Source: Amanita rubescens | Taxonomy: Eukaryota; Basidiomycota; Agaricomycetes; Agaricales; Amanitaceae | NCBI GenBank assembly: GCA_015039365.1 | Contig: WION01000499.1 | Coordinates: 1-38,875, forward strand | Direction of reading: 5' to 3' | DNA: 38,875 nucleotides | Part shown: positions 10,346-21,259 of the stretch, one piece after another | Layout: each line of letters opens with the position of its first letter | How positions within the stretch are numbered: the stretch's first letter is position 1 | Position numbers and translations under genes: made by a program | The notes under the pieces: generated by a model | What the model was told of the DNA's origin: nothing | Seen by the model: only the letters and a program-made list of their open reading frames with translations | The model's database searches: none

Positions 10346-12420
10346 CTACACGACTAGCAAAGATGCGAGTGCAGCCTGCGTCTGCACAATCTGGTCGCAG
10401 TGTTAGGGACTCCGTTATAGAAAAAGAACACGAGGCTCACCTCGAGCGCCTGTTGAACCTCTAGTCTTCGCCGTGCTGCCTCGAGCCAATCGCGAAGCAA
10501 CGCTTTCGCAGGTCCCCTCAGTTGATTAAGCTCCCTCGTAGCATTGTCGAGGTCCTGTTCATTAAGGTAGTATTCGGCCCTTGCCAGCACGCTCAAAACA
10601 TCATCTCCATCAACCAAACCATGTCTCTTGAATCTGAAAGAAGATAGAACGTGACTGGCAAGGTATGACAAGACACCCGCATTCCGGTCAGGGACTAAGG
10701 CAACTCGAGCCACTTTGGGGTAAACCGACGTTGTAAACCACATTGTGAGATCCGCCAATGGCTCGACACCAATATCAGGAACGTCAGACGAATCAAGATC
10801 TTGAAGAACAGTCGAAGCAAGTTCATCTTCGCGCGCAGCAGCAATGTGCCTCAAGACTCTCAGTTCATGTCGGAATGGTTTACGCTCAGAAGCATCTAGG
10901 GCGGTGCTAGACACAGCACGAACGGCTGACCAAAGAGCATGTATGCGAATGTTGTCATCCAGAACGTCGGAGTTGTCGAGGGCAATCTGTTCCAATCGCT
11001 TCAAATTGGCAGACAGCTCGTCAAGTTTAGCAAGACGCCCGCCACGTTCCTCCTCAACGCGAACTTTGATTTCACGGATCCAACGTCGCTGAAGTTCAAT
11101 GCCTTGAGCGATGACCTCTTGCTTGAGTCTGATTATTCTTTAAGCAGGAGAAAGTAGGATATTATGATTGCATACCGCTCATTAATTAGCTCCGTTTGAG
11201 TCTTAAGTTCCTGCTCGAGTTTTTGCCGGTAAATTTCTGTCATTGTCGCCCTTTCTTCCTCAAATATTTTCTTAAAATCCTCCTCCCGGCTGTCAAGCTT
11301 GTCTTGGGCCTCCATTTCTACCTCAATAAGTTTAAGGGTATATTCCCTCGTCTGCTCGTCCATCTTTGCCTCGAGTGCCCTTTTCTCTTCCTCCTTGATC
11401 TTATCTATGCGCTCAACCAGTGATGTCAATTCCGACTTGGCCTCCTCCAAAACGTCCGCTGCCTTCAGTGCGGCAGTCGGGTTGGTAGCCACATATGAAG
11501 CAAGGTTATCAATAGTGCCAGCCAAGTGGGTGATGATAGGTTCTGCCTCATCCAAAGCTGAGATGGCTGGAGCAACCAAGGGCAATTGGACTGGCGTAGG
11601 CTCGGGCTTATCCTCGGGCTTCGAAGGATTCGAATCATCTTTCTTCTGAGATGGGGGCGAGGGGCGTCTATAACCGGGTGGAGGCTCAAAACCGACAGGC
11701 AATGGGGCATCATACACGTTTGTGTCTCTGCTTTCCGTCGGTGCTGGTATTGGTGTTGGTGCCAAACTTGAAGTTGGGTTTCCAACATGCTTTTCAAGTG
11801 CTGCTTCCGCCTTGTTAACCAGCTCCTGAACATCGCTGGAGAATGACAGTTTTTTATCTTGTACCACTGCCTTCTTCTTCTCCGGTTGGACTTCGTCGCT
11901 CGGCTTCGTGGGTGGAGGAAGAGTCTGTATTCTCAATGCCTGCCCAGATCCTGTAATTGCTGTCTGTCTCGCAGCAGGCTCTCGTTTTGTTTCTTCGGCC
12001 GGCTCCTTGCCGAAAGCACGTTGGACGAGACGGGTCGTGGTTACAATTGCACTCGATCCTGCATGGACAACGTCTGCCGCCGTAATTGTATCCCAACCAC
12101 GGGCTTCAGCGAAATCCAGCATAGACTGGCCAAGGGGAACGCGGTCGGAAAAGAAATCATAGTACACCTGGGAATTGAACGCAACGAAGGCACTTCCGAC
12201 ATAAAATGTGCCAGTAACCGCCGCCGTAGTCCATATTATGCGAAAAACATAATTTTTCTTTTTTGGTTGAGGCGCAGAGTCAGTGGTCAGACGCTAACTA
12301 AATGTTAGGAGCATATAATCAAGCTGAAAATGGCGAGCTGCTCACCCGTCTGGTGACCCTAACGACGCGCCGACCGGAAAAGGACGCGACTTGCCTGGTG
12401 ACAGGGAGTGCACAATACAT
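10346..12420 (-). CDS. MIC60: MICOS complex subunit MIC60 (mitofilin)
   Basis: This is the inner-membrane organiser of cristae junctions. Four exons (12420-12346, 12293-11176, 11128-10441, 10381-10346) give 638 residues in phase. Exon 1 encodes an Arg-rich N-terminal presequence starting MYCALPVTRQ. Exon 2 gives one transmembrane helix (about residues 40-60, TTAAVTGTFYVGSAFVAF), a Pro-rich disordered region and a long charged coiled coil. Exons 2-3 and the tail hold the conserved mitofilin C-terminus (EVIAQGIELQRRWIREIKVR, RLAKLDELSANLKRLE, HALWSAVRA, ARRRLEVQQALE). The short last exon encodes TQAALASLLVV. The protein should insert in the inner membrane with most of its mass in the intermembrane space. 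The gene is divergent from the ATG22-like gene, with 211 bp between start codons, so the two may share a promoter region. Confidence 0.96.
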
Positions 12421-12631
12421 GCAGTGAGCACTCTAGGGTCGATTGAGCTGCCGGCGACGTGTCGCACGACGAGGAAGATATTTGGTCCGAGTTTGTCCGC
12501 GAGCGCTCCACGTGGGTCTGCCCAATTAGGGATCATCGCATGGAACTATGCAGATCGCCATCATGTCAGCAAGAACCATGCCAAGTTCATTATATGTAAG
12601 CGTACTTCGCCTCCCATGCTAATCAGAACCC
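12421..12631. promoter_or_regulatory. Shared divergent promoter region, MIC60 / ATG22-like
   Basis: Only 211 bp separate the two start codons. The region also holds a plausible leader intron of the ATG22-like transcript (gtaagcg at 12597 to cag at 12645). No specific operator is recognised. Confidence 0.5.
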
Positions 12632-15012
12632 ATGGAATCAGTGTCAGCGGACGAAAGGACAGACGCATCCTTGATGATTACCCATCCCAACGATCACGAC
12701 GCGTCCAAGTGGACGACGAGCCGTGGTGAACTCTGGGCCTACTATCTTTATTATGTGGGGAATAATGGTCTCTCCGGCTTTAATTTTGGCCCTTCTCAAT
12801 TCCAGAATCTCCTGTTTCTCGCCGGGTACGATCCCGCTTTCCCTCCCTTTTCAAAGCCTTGCGATACAGGAAACTGTGTTCTACCCTATCTGGGAAAGAT
12901 TCGTGATGGTATGTTATCCGGCGCTCCAGAATTGTCTATCAGGATCTAAGTTACCCAGTCAACGCGATCGTGTTGCTTACAAATGGCATAAGTTTTGCAA
13001 TCCAGGCAGTTCTGCTACTGTTTATAGGTGCATGGGCAGACTACGGTTATTGGAGGTCTATTTGTTTTGTGTTTTCCGTTAAAATTAGAGTCTGACAGCA
13101 GTCTAGGCCGAATATTACAATATTCTTCACATTTCTGGCTGTTGGCGTATCATTTGCTTGGCTTGGAGTCGAAGATCCATCCCAATGGCGCGCCGGTGTC
13201 GTGTTGTACGTTTTAGGACGTGCGTCTGATATCCTTACATCGAGTTATTTCCGTCTCTGAATAATATCATCAGTTATTACTTATCAGGTAGGCCAAGAGA
13301 GAAGTTCATTACTATTGTTAATCGCTTATGTTAGGTAACGTTAACTTTCTGGACTGCCGCATTTCCAGGTCTCGCGAGAGACCTGCCGGAAGTCAAGCAA
13401 TCCTCACAGGAAGTCTCAATAGGGGATAAAACGTGAGTCTGTAACATCTCTCTATTCCTAATCGACATGCCTTATCACTGTATCAGAGAAGCGGAACACG
13501 AGACGCTTAAATCTTTGTCCCGAAATCGCATATCCAATATATCATTTACAATTTCCTCTCTTGGAGAAGTTATCATACTTGCCGTTATGGTTGGGATCCT
13601 GAAGGCTCTCAAATCAGACGCGAGCGTTGCGAATAATACAAAAGCATTCAGCGTCTTAATAGCTTTCTCAGGCGGAGTCTGGTGTATGTGATTTTTTAAC
13701 TCGACTATTCAGTCTGATCATATGCATGCAGTGTTATGTGCCATTCCATGGTTTTTCCTTGAGAAGCGGCGATCTGGGCTACAACTTCCCCCTGCTACAA
13801 ACCTACTTACAATTGGGTTTTGGCAACTCTATGTTACCCTACGCGAATGCTCGAGGCTTAAACAAACATTCTTGTACCTCATATTCTACTTTTTGATGTG
13901 AGTATCCTATGTCACATATCTGGCTCTACTAAACAATTGAACAGGGGAGACGTCCTCAATACCACTGTGTACGTTCAACGTATTTTTTTTTTGAGAACTT
14001 GTATCAATCGTGCGCCAGTACTGTCGTCGCCACATTGCAGAACAGGTAAAAGTCTCACTTATCCTGACACGAACCACTCATTGAACAAGAGAAAAGTGTG
14101 GTGTCATACTCAACCTTGCAGTTGACCCTTCTTTTGGTCGTTGGTATTGTGGCTCAAGCCTTGGGAATCTAGTGAGCATCAGAGCGCGTGTTAACAGCTG
14201 TTCTTATGCCAACGCGTAGCTTGTTCTGGATCGTCCAGAAATATTTTAAGATTTCAACCAAAGCCGTGCGATAATATTCCCCAAGGAACTAGTGGACAGG
14301 TGCTGATCAGTTGCCCCTAGATGCTGTCATTCAACGTCTTTTGGATCCTTGTCAGTGACCTGATCTAACCCTCTCCTGATGCTCCTGATCTGACTTCACT
14401 CAGGTATTGACTATATGGGGTCTCATTGGCGTGCATACCAATAAATTCGGATTTAAGCACGTTTGGGAAATCTGGTAATTGGTAGCCGTTTGAGCCCCTC
14501 TACCTGCCTGACGGTTGAAAGGCTGTATCAAGCTTTTTACGGTCTGATGGTTTGCCCGTGGTACGCCTATAGCCAGACTATGATAAGCGAGGTTTCACCT
14601 CAACCTCAAATGTGTGCCGCATCTAGTACTGAAATAATCACTTACTCACGTCAGCGGCAGGTTCTTATTCTTCGCATTATTTTCGGTCGTAGGTCATGTC
14701 ATCTGCCAGATACGAGGATACGTTGATAACTGTGCTTACCCAGATCGGGAAGACTTCTGCCTTCATTGGACCCTTTATTTCCAGTGCTATAATTACAGTG
14801 TCCGGTGATAACGATAACATGCCCTTCGCTTTCCTGTTTGGACTGTGCGTTGCGATATGCTAAACCTGCACAGATTCGCTGACTTTCCGATTTTTAGTGG
14901 AACCTTCAGTACAGTATTTCTATGGCTACTAGATCCTGCCAAGAGCCGTATAGAATGCGAGGAGTTTATCAAAGCAGAGGGACGGCTGAAAGCGTTTGAA
15001 AGCCAGGGATAG
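12632..15012 (+). CDS. ATG22-like MFS transporter (vacuolar amino-acid effluxer family)
   Basis: A 17-exon model totals 522 residues with all phases consistent: 12632-12908, 12959-13055, 13107-13219, 13274-13287, 13335-13432, 13487-13683, 13732-13897, 13945-13968, 14019-14045, 14097-14171, 14220-14265, 14321-14350, 14404-14474, 14522-14611, 14661-14688, 14744-14844 and 14898-15012. Family signatures include ELWAYYLYYVGNNGLSGFNF, FIGAWADYGYW, TFWTAAFPGLARDLPE, LMGDVLNTTV, IWGLIGVHTNKFGFKHVWE and LMVCPWYAYSQTMISEVSP. About 11-12 hydrophobic helices are expected. In yeast, Atg22 exports amino acids from the vacuole after autophagy; substrate and location here are inferred. Exon 4 is only 14 nt and several others are 24-30 nt. 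If the putative leader intron 12597-12645 is spliced, translation would instead start at the in-frame ATG at 12674. Confidence 0.93.
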
Positions 15013-15281
15013 AATACATCGGACCCGAGCCAGAAATACCAGTACAATAACTGGAGTGCGGGGGTTGTTATTGTTAGAAGGTGTCCTTATTCTGAACCGG
15101 ACAATGTGTTTGTGCCGCAGAACGACCGCGAGAACAATTACACTCATGGTGATAAACAAGTGTCCATAATTAGCTGGCGACACCCACAATAGAAGCTGTC
15201 TTTGTACTTTTGGCTTCTTAGCATGGAACGGGATGCTACATATAAACAAGACGCCCTGTTTTCGGATGACTACCATCCCCA

Positions 15282-16872
15282 ATGAACTGCGTCTCGTCTG
15301 AGCCCGACTACCGGAGAGTCACTCAAGGTCTTGGTCTGGCACCAGAGTCCACTGATCTTCCACCTTATACTCGTCGTAATACTCCGCAGAATGTTGCTAT
15401 CCGCCGGGAACCGACGGAGCACGTTTGTCAATTGACAGAAGGAAAAAACAGACCCTGGGCAACACTTAAAATCTACAGCAGTGCCAAATCAACCAAATCT
15501 CTCCCTACGTTCTTCGAGAAGGAGCCTGTTAATGCTACGCTCGAGATACATGCGGAAAAGAGTGAATCCATCCATCAGATCACGGCTACAGTAAGTGAAC
15601 TCCAAAGTACTATTCTGGTACCATACGAATGATCTTTCCTAGGTAACTGGTCGCATCATCACTGGGGCGAATTCGAATGACGCATTCACTTTCCTTTCTG
15701 AATCCCTTTCAGTGTGGTCCAAGTCGCCTGAATCATCCAGAGTACCGTCTCCTTCAGAGGGTGCTTCTGGTAGCAAGCTGACCGGCCAATGTGTCTGGCC
15801 GATTTCGATAACACTTCCCAAAGCTGTTAACGTCCCTGGGACGAACGGGGAAGTATGCTTCTATCGCCTCCCAGAAACGTTCCTAGAACGCCACACAAAA
15901 GTCAGCGTTCAGTACGACTTGAGTATCCTCATCTCTCGGGGAAAACTTCGGGCCAGCAGCCAGTGAGTTGCGCAACATACATACCCTAAGATCCTTCTGA
16001 CCGAGGACGACAGGATCAAAACTGCTTTCGGCTTCATTTCTCATTCTAGGGCTGAGGCACCCTCTCTTTTACGCCAGTTGGCGTATCAAGAGGGTACGCC
16101 GCTACCTGGACCGTCGTGCGACCCAGACGGATGGAAAACATTGCAACCTCTCATTGCCCGTGGTACCATGTTCAAATCACGTCAAGTCGAGGTTCGATGT
16201 ACTGTGAGCAACTTAATTTCCCCCGGCTGTGCAATTTTCTTATTGTCTTCACAGTTGTCTCTAGCTAAGCCAGTATGTACAAATCTACTGCCATTTGGAG
16301 TGCGATTAACATTTTATGCACCTAGTTGTCGTATGGCAGAGGTGGAGTGCTACCCTGCTCCTTGATCCTGGAAAGTCGCGACAAGAGTGCACTCGATGCA
16401 TTCTCGATGCCCAGTTCCATCGTTGTCGTGTTGCGGAGACGTGTGAGGTATTACCATGCCAATTCGTCAGCTCGGCAAGGCGTTGCATGGAACGAGCCTG
16501 TCGAAGATGTAGGCTCTGCCGTTTGGTGGCCATCTCCTGACAATGGAACAAACCATTTCTCTCGACATATGGAAGGAGAAATCCGTTTGGCTAAAGATTT
16601 ACGTCCGACGTCGGCCATGGGTCATTTCAGTCTTTCTGTACGTATTCATCTCACTCTTTTCAATTTTCTTGGATACTAATTGAGGATAGTATTCTGTTGT
16701 ACTTTGTCCTTTCGATTTAGCACATTATTCGTCTGATTCGGCCCCATTGCTATCGGAGCCTGTAGAGATCACGACGCTACATGCCAAGGGCCAGCGGCCC
16801 GTGGCGTATTCTCCGCCTGCCTATGAGCAGCCTTCGAGACGCGTTTCTGAACTGTATATTGCACCCTATTGA
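15282..16872 (+). CDS. Alpha-arrestin-like protein with PY motifs
   Basis: Six exons (15282-15590, 15643-15962, 16014-16203, 16255-16272, 16326-16637, 16690-16872) sum to 443 residues in phase. The arrangement and conserved stretches (PWATLKIYSSAKSTKSLPTF, RLPETFLERHTKVSVQYDLS, GEIRLAKDLRPTSAMGHFS) match fungal arrestin-like proteins with N- and C-terminal beta-sandwich lobes. Two ubiquitin-ligase docking motifs frame the protein: LPPY at 26-29 and PPAY at 425-428. Alpha-arrestins recruit Rsp5/Nedd4-type ligases to membrane transporters for endocytosis, so a role in transporter turnover is a reasonable inference. Exon 4 is only 18 nt. The gene follows the ATG22-like transporter on the same strand. 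Confidence 0.88.
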
Positions 16873-17287
16873 CGCATTTACGACACTTTCATGACGCGTA
16901 TGCGGAGATATCGTGGCTGGGGACATGATATCTCCTTACGTCCTTTCGTTTGCTTGGATACGGTCACTAGTACACTGTATCGATATCACTACTTGTTGTT
17001 TTGAATAGCACGTTGAAGACATAAATCCGAATGACGTGGTGCTTCCTGACACCGGATCACATAGACAATAAACATGCTGACCGCACATGACAGGGACCCG
17101 AGAGGCTATCGTAGCCAATTACACGCATTCCGCCCATTTTAAGAAGTTACGAAAAGACAAAAACGTCCATGAGGATCTCCTCGGCAAACCGGCCGTCTTG
17201 CAAGAATGATCACGCCAGTGCACTCGTGATAGATAGTACTGGTCGCTGACGGTTATTGTTATTCCATATCTTCATCATCCATTGCCA
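16873..17287. other. Intergenic between convergent genes
   Basis: No gene is seen. It presumably contains the 3' untranslated regions of the arrestin-like gene (plus) and the methyltransferase gene (minus). Confidence 0.5.
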
Positions 17288-18295
17288 TCAACAACAAACT
17301 CTCAAAAGTATCATCTCCTTGGTGCCTGTTTGCCAGCCGGTCAACAAGTCCGAATCATTAGTAGGAATTTCCCACTGGAACGATTCTGGTCTGCGGCGAG
17401 CGATAAAAATAAAAACAACGTCATCGGAACCAGAGGGAGTAAAGCGACTCCAAGTGCCCTGCCTGCGGCGCGCGAGAACGGGTGAAAATTCGAACCAAAG
17501 ACCGAATGCAGACCAGAATGGCATTTCTTTGGACAGACTGCGGATTTTGTATGACATAATGATTTTTGGCGTCTCAGAAGACGGTAGCGATGTAAGATGA
17601 ATAAGAGAACGCAAGAGCGGCGCAAAAAGGTTCGGAAAGTAGACCTGCTGCGACTTAGCCTTAATTCTAGAGATTGTACACAGTTCTACATACCAGGTCG
17701 CTACAAATGATGTGAGTTAATGACCTATTGGCACGGTCAAAAGTTCGGAAGTGACATTGCTTGCGTGCTGGATGTTACCCCAAGCAAGGGGCCGAACCGC
17801 AAGCAAAGGGGAAGAGTTGGATCGCAAATTGGCGTGTAACAATTGGCACACCTAGCAGTATGAGATTGTGACTGGGAAATAGAGCGAAATTGATTACTTC
17901 TGGAAGATCAGTCGCGATGAGGAGATCATCTGGTGACTCGAGTTTGTTAGCAATAGCGGCTGCCACGAGCCCAGCGCCCGATCCAAGTTCGATCATAGAA
18001 ACTGGTTTACGATCGGAGGACGAGATAAAGGGTGGATCAAACTCGAGATCCGCCGCTGGTTGAACGTACAACGATAGAGCATAAGCTGCCTCCCTGCATT
18101 CGTTCAACGTTGAGCTACTAGGCGGCACGGGGCAAAGCCATCGGGTTACCAAACTCTACCAGCAATGCCGTACATACGTATTGCTTCTTCCTGGGCATGT
18201 AGGCGAAATGTGTCGTGTAGCTGAGTTGATAAAGTATTAGGTATACGTGAGGGCGCAATATCGAGAAATTCAGGGAAGTTTGGGTGGCTGGCCAT
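17288..18295 (-). CDS. METTL21-type protein-lysine methyltransferase, apparent frameshift
   Basis: Exons are 18295-18150, 18093-17898, 17851-17694 and 17644-17288. A seven-beta-strand SAM-dependent fold is indicated by IELGSGAGLVAA (GxGxG at 86-90), TDLPEVCQLL and RPLAWGN. The D-x-x-Y motif (SDLVYFP) spans intron 3 and is the hallmark of METTL21-type lysine methyltransferases. Targets of this family are chaperones and translation factors; the substrate here is unknown. Exon 3 is one base out of phase: the family-like sequence runs through SELLTVPIG in one frame and resumes as LTHIICSDL in another, with a stop at about 17716-17718. No intron of normal length resolves this, so it is a real frameshift, a sequence error or a missed exon. 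The start at 18295 gives a conventional N-terminus and leaves 105 bp to the divergent carrier gene. Confidence 0.75.
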
Positions 18296-18400
18296 AGTAT
18301 ATGATGCGTGCGATTCACATGGACTAGCCGAGGAGAAACGGTCACAATAACCGCGCGCCAGTACCGGTAATGTACCCGGGCTAGCAACTTATCGTCCTCC
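18296..18400. promoter_or_regulatory. Compact bidirectional promoter, methyltransferase / carrier
   Basis: Only 105 bp lie between the two start codons, so both transcription starts must fall within or very near this interval. No TATA box or named site is recognised. Confidence 0.45.
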
Positions 18401-19694
18401 ATGGCTGCTCAATCCAAGCCAGCACAGCAACAACAATTGACGCCCTTCGCTGCTGCACTTGCCGGTGCCTTGGGTGGTTGTTTCAGCTCTGCGTGAGTCG
18501 TTCCGTTGTATCACGAGTTCCACACTGACTATCACATCAGTGTCGTTTATCCGCTAGACGTGTAAGCTATGCTTTGCACGATGATTCCGACGGGTGTTCA
18601 TGATTATGATATTAATGACAGTGCAAAAACGCGTATACAAGCAATCCCAGCCGCTCGTAGGACAAAGGATGACTTATCCATGCTCTCCGTGCTTCTACGG
18701 ATATATCGGAAAGAAGGGGTTGCGGGACTTTATCGTGGTTTTGGAGCCACAATGCTAAACACCTTCTCTATGCGTAAGCAACCTATGACGTCTCCGGTGC
18801 CTAAAACTCATGCCGCGTAACCCGCAGAGTATGCCTATTTCTTCTTTTATTCATTTGTCAGGACTTCATATATCAAACGCCTGACAAGGAAGCTGCCTGC
18901 TGGGGCTAAGATGGCCCCACTGTCAACTGCAACCGAGCTGCTTCTGGGGGCCATTGCTGGTGCTTTGGCTCAGATTTTCACTATCCCCGTGTCTGTCATT
19001 GCCACTCGGCAACAAGTGGGATGCATTCCAGGTCCACCGGGGTCCACAGAGAAAGCAGACCAGTCTTTTATGACCGTTGCCCGTGGAATTATTGAAGAGG
19101 AAGGAATAACCGGGTTATGGTCCGGGCTCAAGCCAGGTTTGGTCCTTACGGTGAATCCCGCCATTACGTATGGCATGTTTGAACGAGTGAAGAGTCTTGT
19201 TCTCCTTGCCCGTGGAAAGTTTGGATCTAACGCGAAGATGTCACCATGGCTGGCTTTCCTCGTTGGGGCCCTTAGCAAGACACTTGCGACTATCGTATGT
19301 ATTTCAGTAATGATCGAATGCAGATTCTCAATCGAGTCAGGTCACGTATCCATATATCATGGCCAAGGTTAGGATACAAGCTCGGAGTGTAGACGTAGAC
19401 GATGTGTCTGCGGGCGGAGATAGACAATCAGACGACAAGCAGAACCGGCCAAAGGGCCGGCAAGCCGGTGCTGTCGATATACTCGCCAGGGTATGGCAGC
19501 GGGAGGGTGTCTTTGGCTGGTATCAGGTTTGTCGAGCTTGTCCGTTTGACGGCAAGGGGTGCTGACGTGCCGTGCAGGGTATGCAAGCCCAGATCACAAA
19601 GGCAGTGTTGTCTCAAGCGCTGCTGTTTCTATCGAAGGAGCAGTTTGAACAATGGGTTTTGGGACTGATGGTTATGGCGGCTAGATTCACTTGA
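18401..19694 (+). CDS. Mitochondrial carrier family protein, peroxisomal adenine-nucleotide type
   Basis: Six exons (18401-18492, 18541-18561, 18622-18773, 18828-19294, 19341-19526, 19578-19694) give 344 residues in phase. Three carrier repeats are visible. The first has the canonical P-x-D-x-x-K motif (PLDVAK, 35-40). The second is degenerate (PVSVIATRQQ). The third reads YPYIMAKVRIQA. GLYRGF, GLWSGLKPGL and GWYQGMQAQITKAVLSQAL are typical post-motif regions. The PYIMAK form and the degenerate second motif resemble the Ant1/PMP34 group that imports ATP into peroxisomes; this subfamily call is less certain than the superfamily. It diverges from the methyltransferase gene with a 105-bp gap. 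Confidence 0.9.
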
Positions 19695-19779
19695 GATAGA
19701 GTAATTACCAACTGGAGCTGGACGTAAGGGGCTGTCGACCCTGAAACCCAATCAACCAACTTGATTCAACTTGAGGCGC

Positions 19780-21156
19780 ATGGCTGAGGGTGATTCTCAG
19801 ACCCGACTTTGTGGCAGTTTCGGGGGAATGTCCTCACCATTTGACCTCGAGCTTATAATGCTAGCCATGCCTAGCCTAAAACCTCCCAAGCCACCCTACC
19901 ACATCGACATGCTACCAACAGAAATTCTCTGCATGATTTTTGACTATTTTTCTCACCTGTCATCGTCAGGCAGAGGTCAGGTGCAGCCGATAATTCTGCT
20001 CTCTCATATTTCGAGTCACTGGAGACGTGTCGCTCTCAGCGCACCTACCTTATGGGACGATTTAGACATTAACAGCTACCGCAGACCGGATGTTCTCAGA
20101 GAAATTCTTGCCAGGTCCAACCAAAGGAGTTTATCGATCAGGATTGACTGGCCGGAGACCATTTTCTGGTCGTCGGGGGAACTTCCAGACTTCAACGATA
20201 CGTGCGCCGCTCTTGTCGAGCAGTTGCCGCGCATTCGCAACGTTAGCATCAAGGCACGTAACTTGACGCTCAGAAACTTCACCGACAAGGTGCTCGTGAA
20301 CATCGCGCTTCCTCACCTTCAACATCTCGAACTGATTTCGTCCACCGATTCTTCTCCCATCCTCCTTGGGCCTTTTGATTTCGATCCCAATGTTTTTATC
20401 AGCCTCTTGATCAAACGTACCATGGTTCACGTCAGAAACGGCCATCATCTGGCTGGCCTGCGACGGTTCGTTCTCTCCGAGGCGCGGCTCTCGTACCTTG
20501 ATGAGCGCAAGATACCCTCTACGGCGCCCCCGGCTAATCCGGCGACTTGGTACACAGAACTGCCTATCCCAAGTCTCTCTAGCCTTACCAATCTAGAGAT
20601 TCACGCGCCTCTGGTGCATCCTGTTCCTGGGCGCCCTGCGCAGCCCATATTTGATATGCATGGACAGAATGTCCCACATTTGCCTTTTGCCCCTTCCTTC
20701 CGAACCGATACACTGCGCTCTGTGACTTTATCCTCGTTATCCCTTTCTAGGTTAGATTATGGGGTCCAGGTTACCTCGGAAATATTGGCGCGGCTTTTCC
20801 GCATCATTTCCTTAGCAGAGCTATACGAGCTGCATCTTATAGACCTCAGGGATCATGCCATTAGCGCATTTTTGCAGGCCTTGGCCTTGCAACACTGCCG
20901 CTTTTCCTACCTCCGCATATTGAAGTTTACAGACGTCCCACTGGAGGATATCGTTGGGCATTCGGAGGAGGTGGGCCTGGAGAACTTTGAATATCTATTT
21001 TCCCATGCGTTCCCTGCGGTGCGCGATGTATACCTTGCAAAGCTCGATCCGACACCTTTGGTCGAGATATTGAGGACGGCCACTCTATGGCCCATGTTAC
21101 AACGGGTAGAACATGAAGGCACGGTCCTAGACGTCAGTTTCGCAGGTCATGTCTGA
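19780..21156 (+). CDS. F-box protein of the basidiomycete F-box/LRR-like group
   Basis: A single-exon 458-residue protein starting at the first ATG in frame (MAEGDSQTRL). An F-box-like domain lies at about 45-95: LPTEILCMIFDYF, then SHISSHWRRVALSAPTLWDD. The remainder is Leu-rich, with irregular repeats (LPHLQHLEL, LRRFVLSEARL, LTNLEIHAPL, YLRILKFTDVPL), as in leucine-rich substrate-recognition regions. Such proteins are expected to bridge substrates to Skp1 in SCF ubiquitin ligases. The target is unknown. Mushrooms carry large families of these genes, usually intron-poor like this one. Confidence 0.88.
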   Translation: MAEGDSQTRLCGSFGGMSSPFDLELIMLAMPSLKPPKPPYHIDMLPTEILCMIFDYFSHLSSSGRGQVQPIILLSHISSHWRRVALSAPTLWDDLDINSYRRPDVLREILARSNQRSLSIRIDWPETIFWSSGELPDFNDTCAALVEQLPRIRNVSIKARNLTLRNFTDKVLVNIALPHLQHLELISSTDSSPILLGPFDFDPNVFISLLIKRTMVHVRNGHHLAGLRRFVLSEARLSYLDERKIPSTAPPANPATWYTELPIPSLSSLTNLEIHAPLVHPVPGRPAQPIFDMHGQNVPHLPFAPSFRTDTLRSVTLSSLSLSRLDYGVQVTSEILARLFRIISLAELYELHLIDLRDHAISAFLQALALQHCRFSYLRILKFTDVPLEDIVGHSEEVGLENFEYLFSHAFPAVRDVYLAKLDPTPLVEILRTATLWPMLQRVEHEGTVLDVSFAGHV

Positions 21157-21259
21157 AGGGTTTAGCTACAAATGTTCCGCTGGCGGACTCTCTCTCCTTT
21201 TCTGTTTATGTACATAGTAGGTATTGTTGTACAACTCCGCTTTTCTATTTAAATACCAA

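Noticed and set aside
18150..18402. Upstream ATG at 18402 as the start of the methyltransferase gene
   Set aside because: It would require an extra N-terminus without family likeness and overlaps the carrier gene start. The frame from 18295 leads directly into the conserved YGIAGRVW region.
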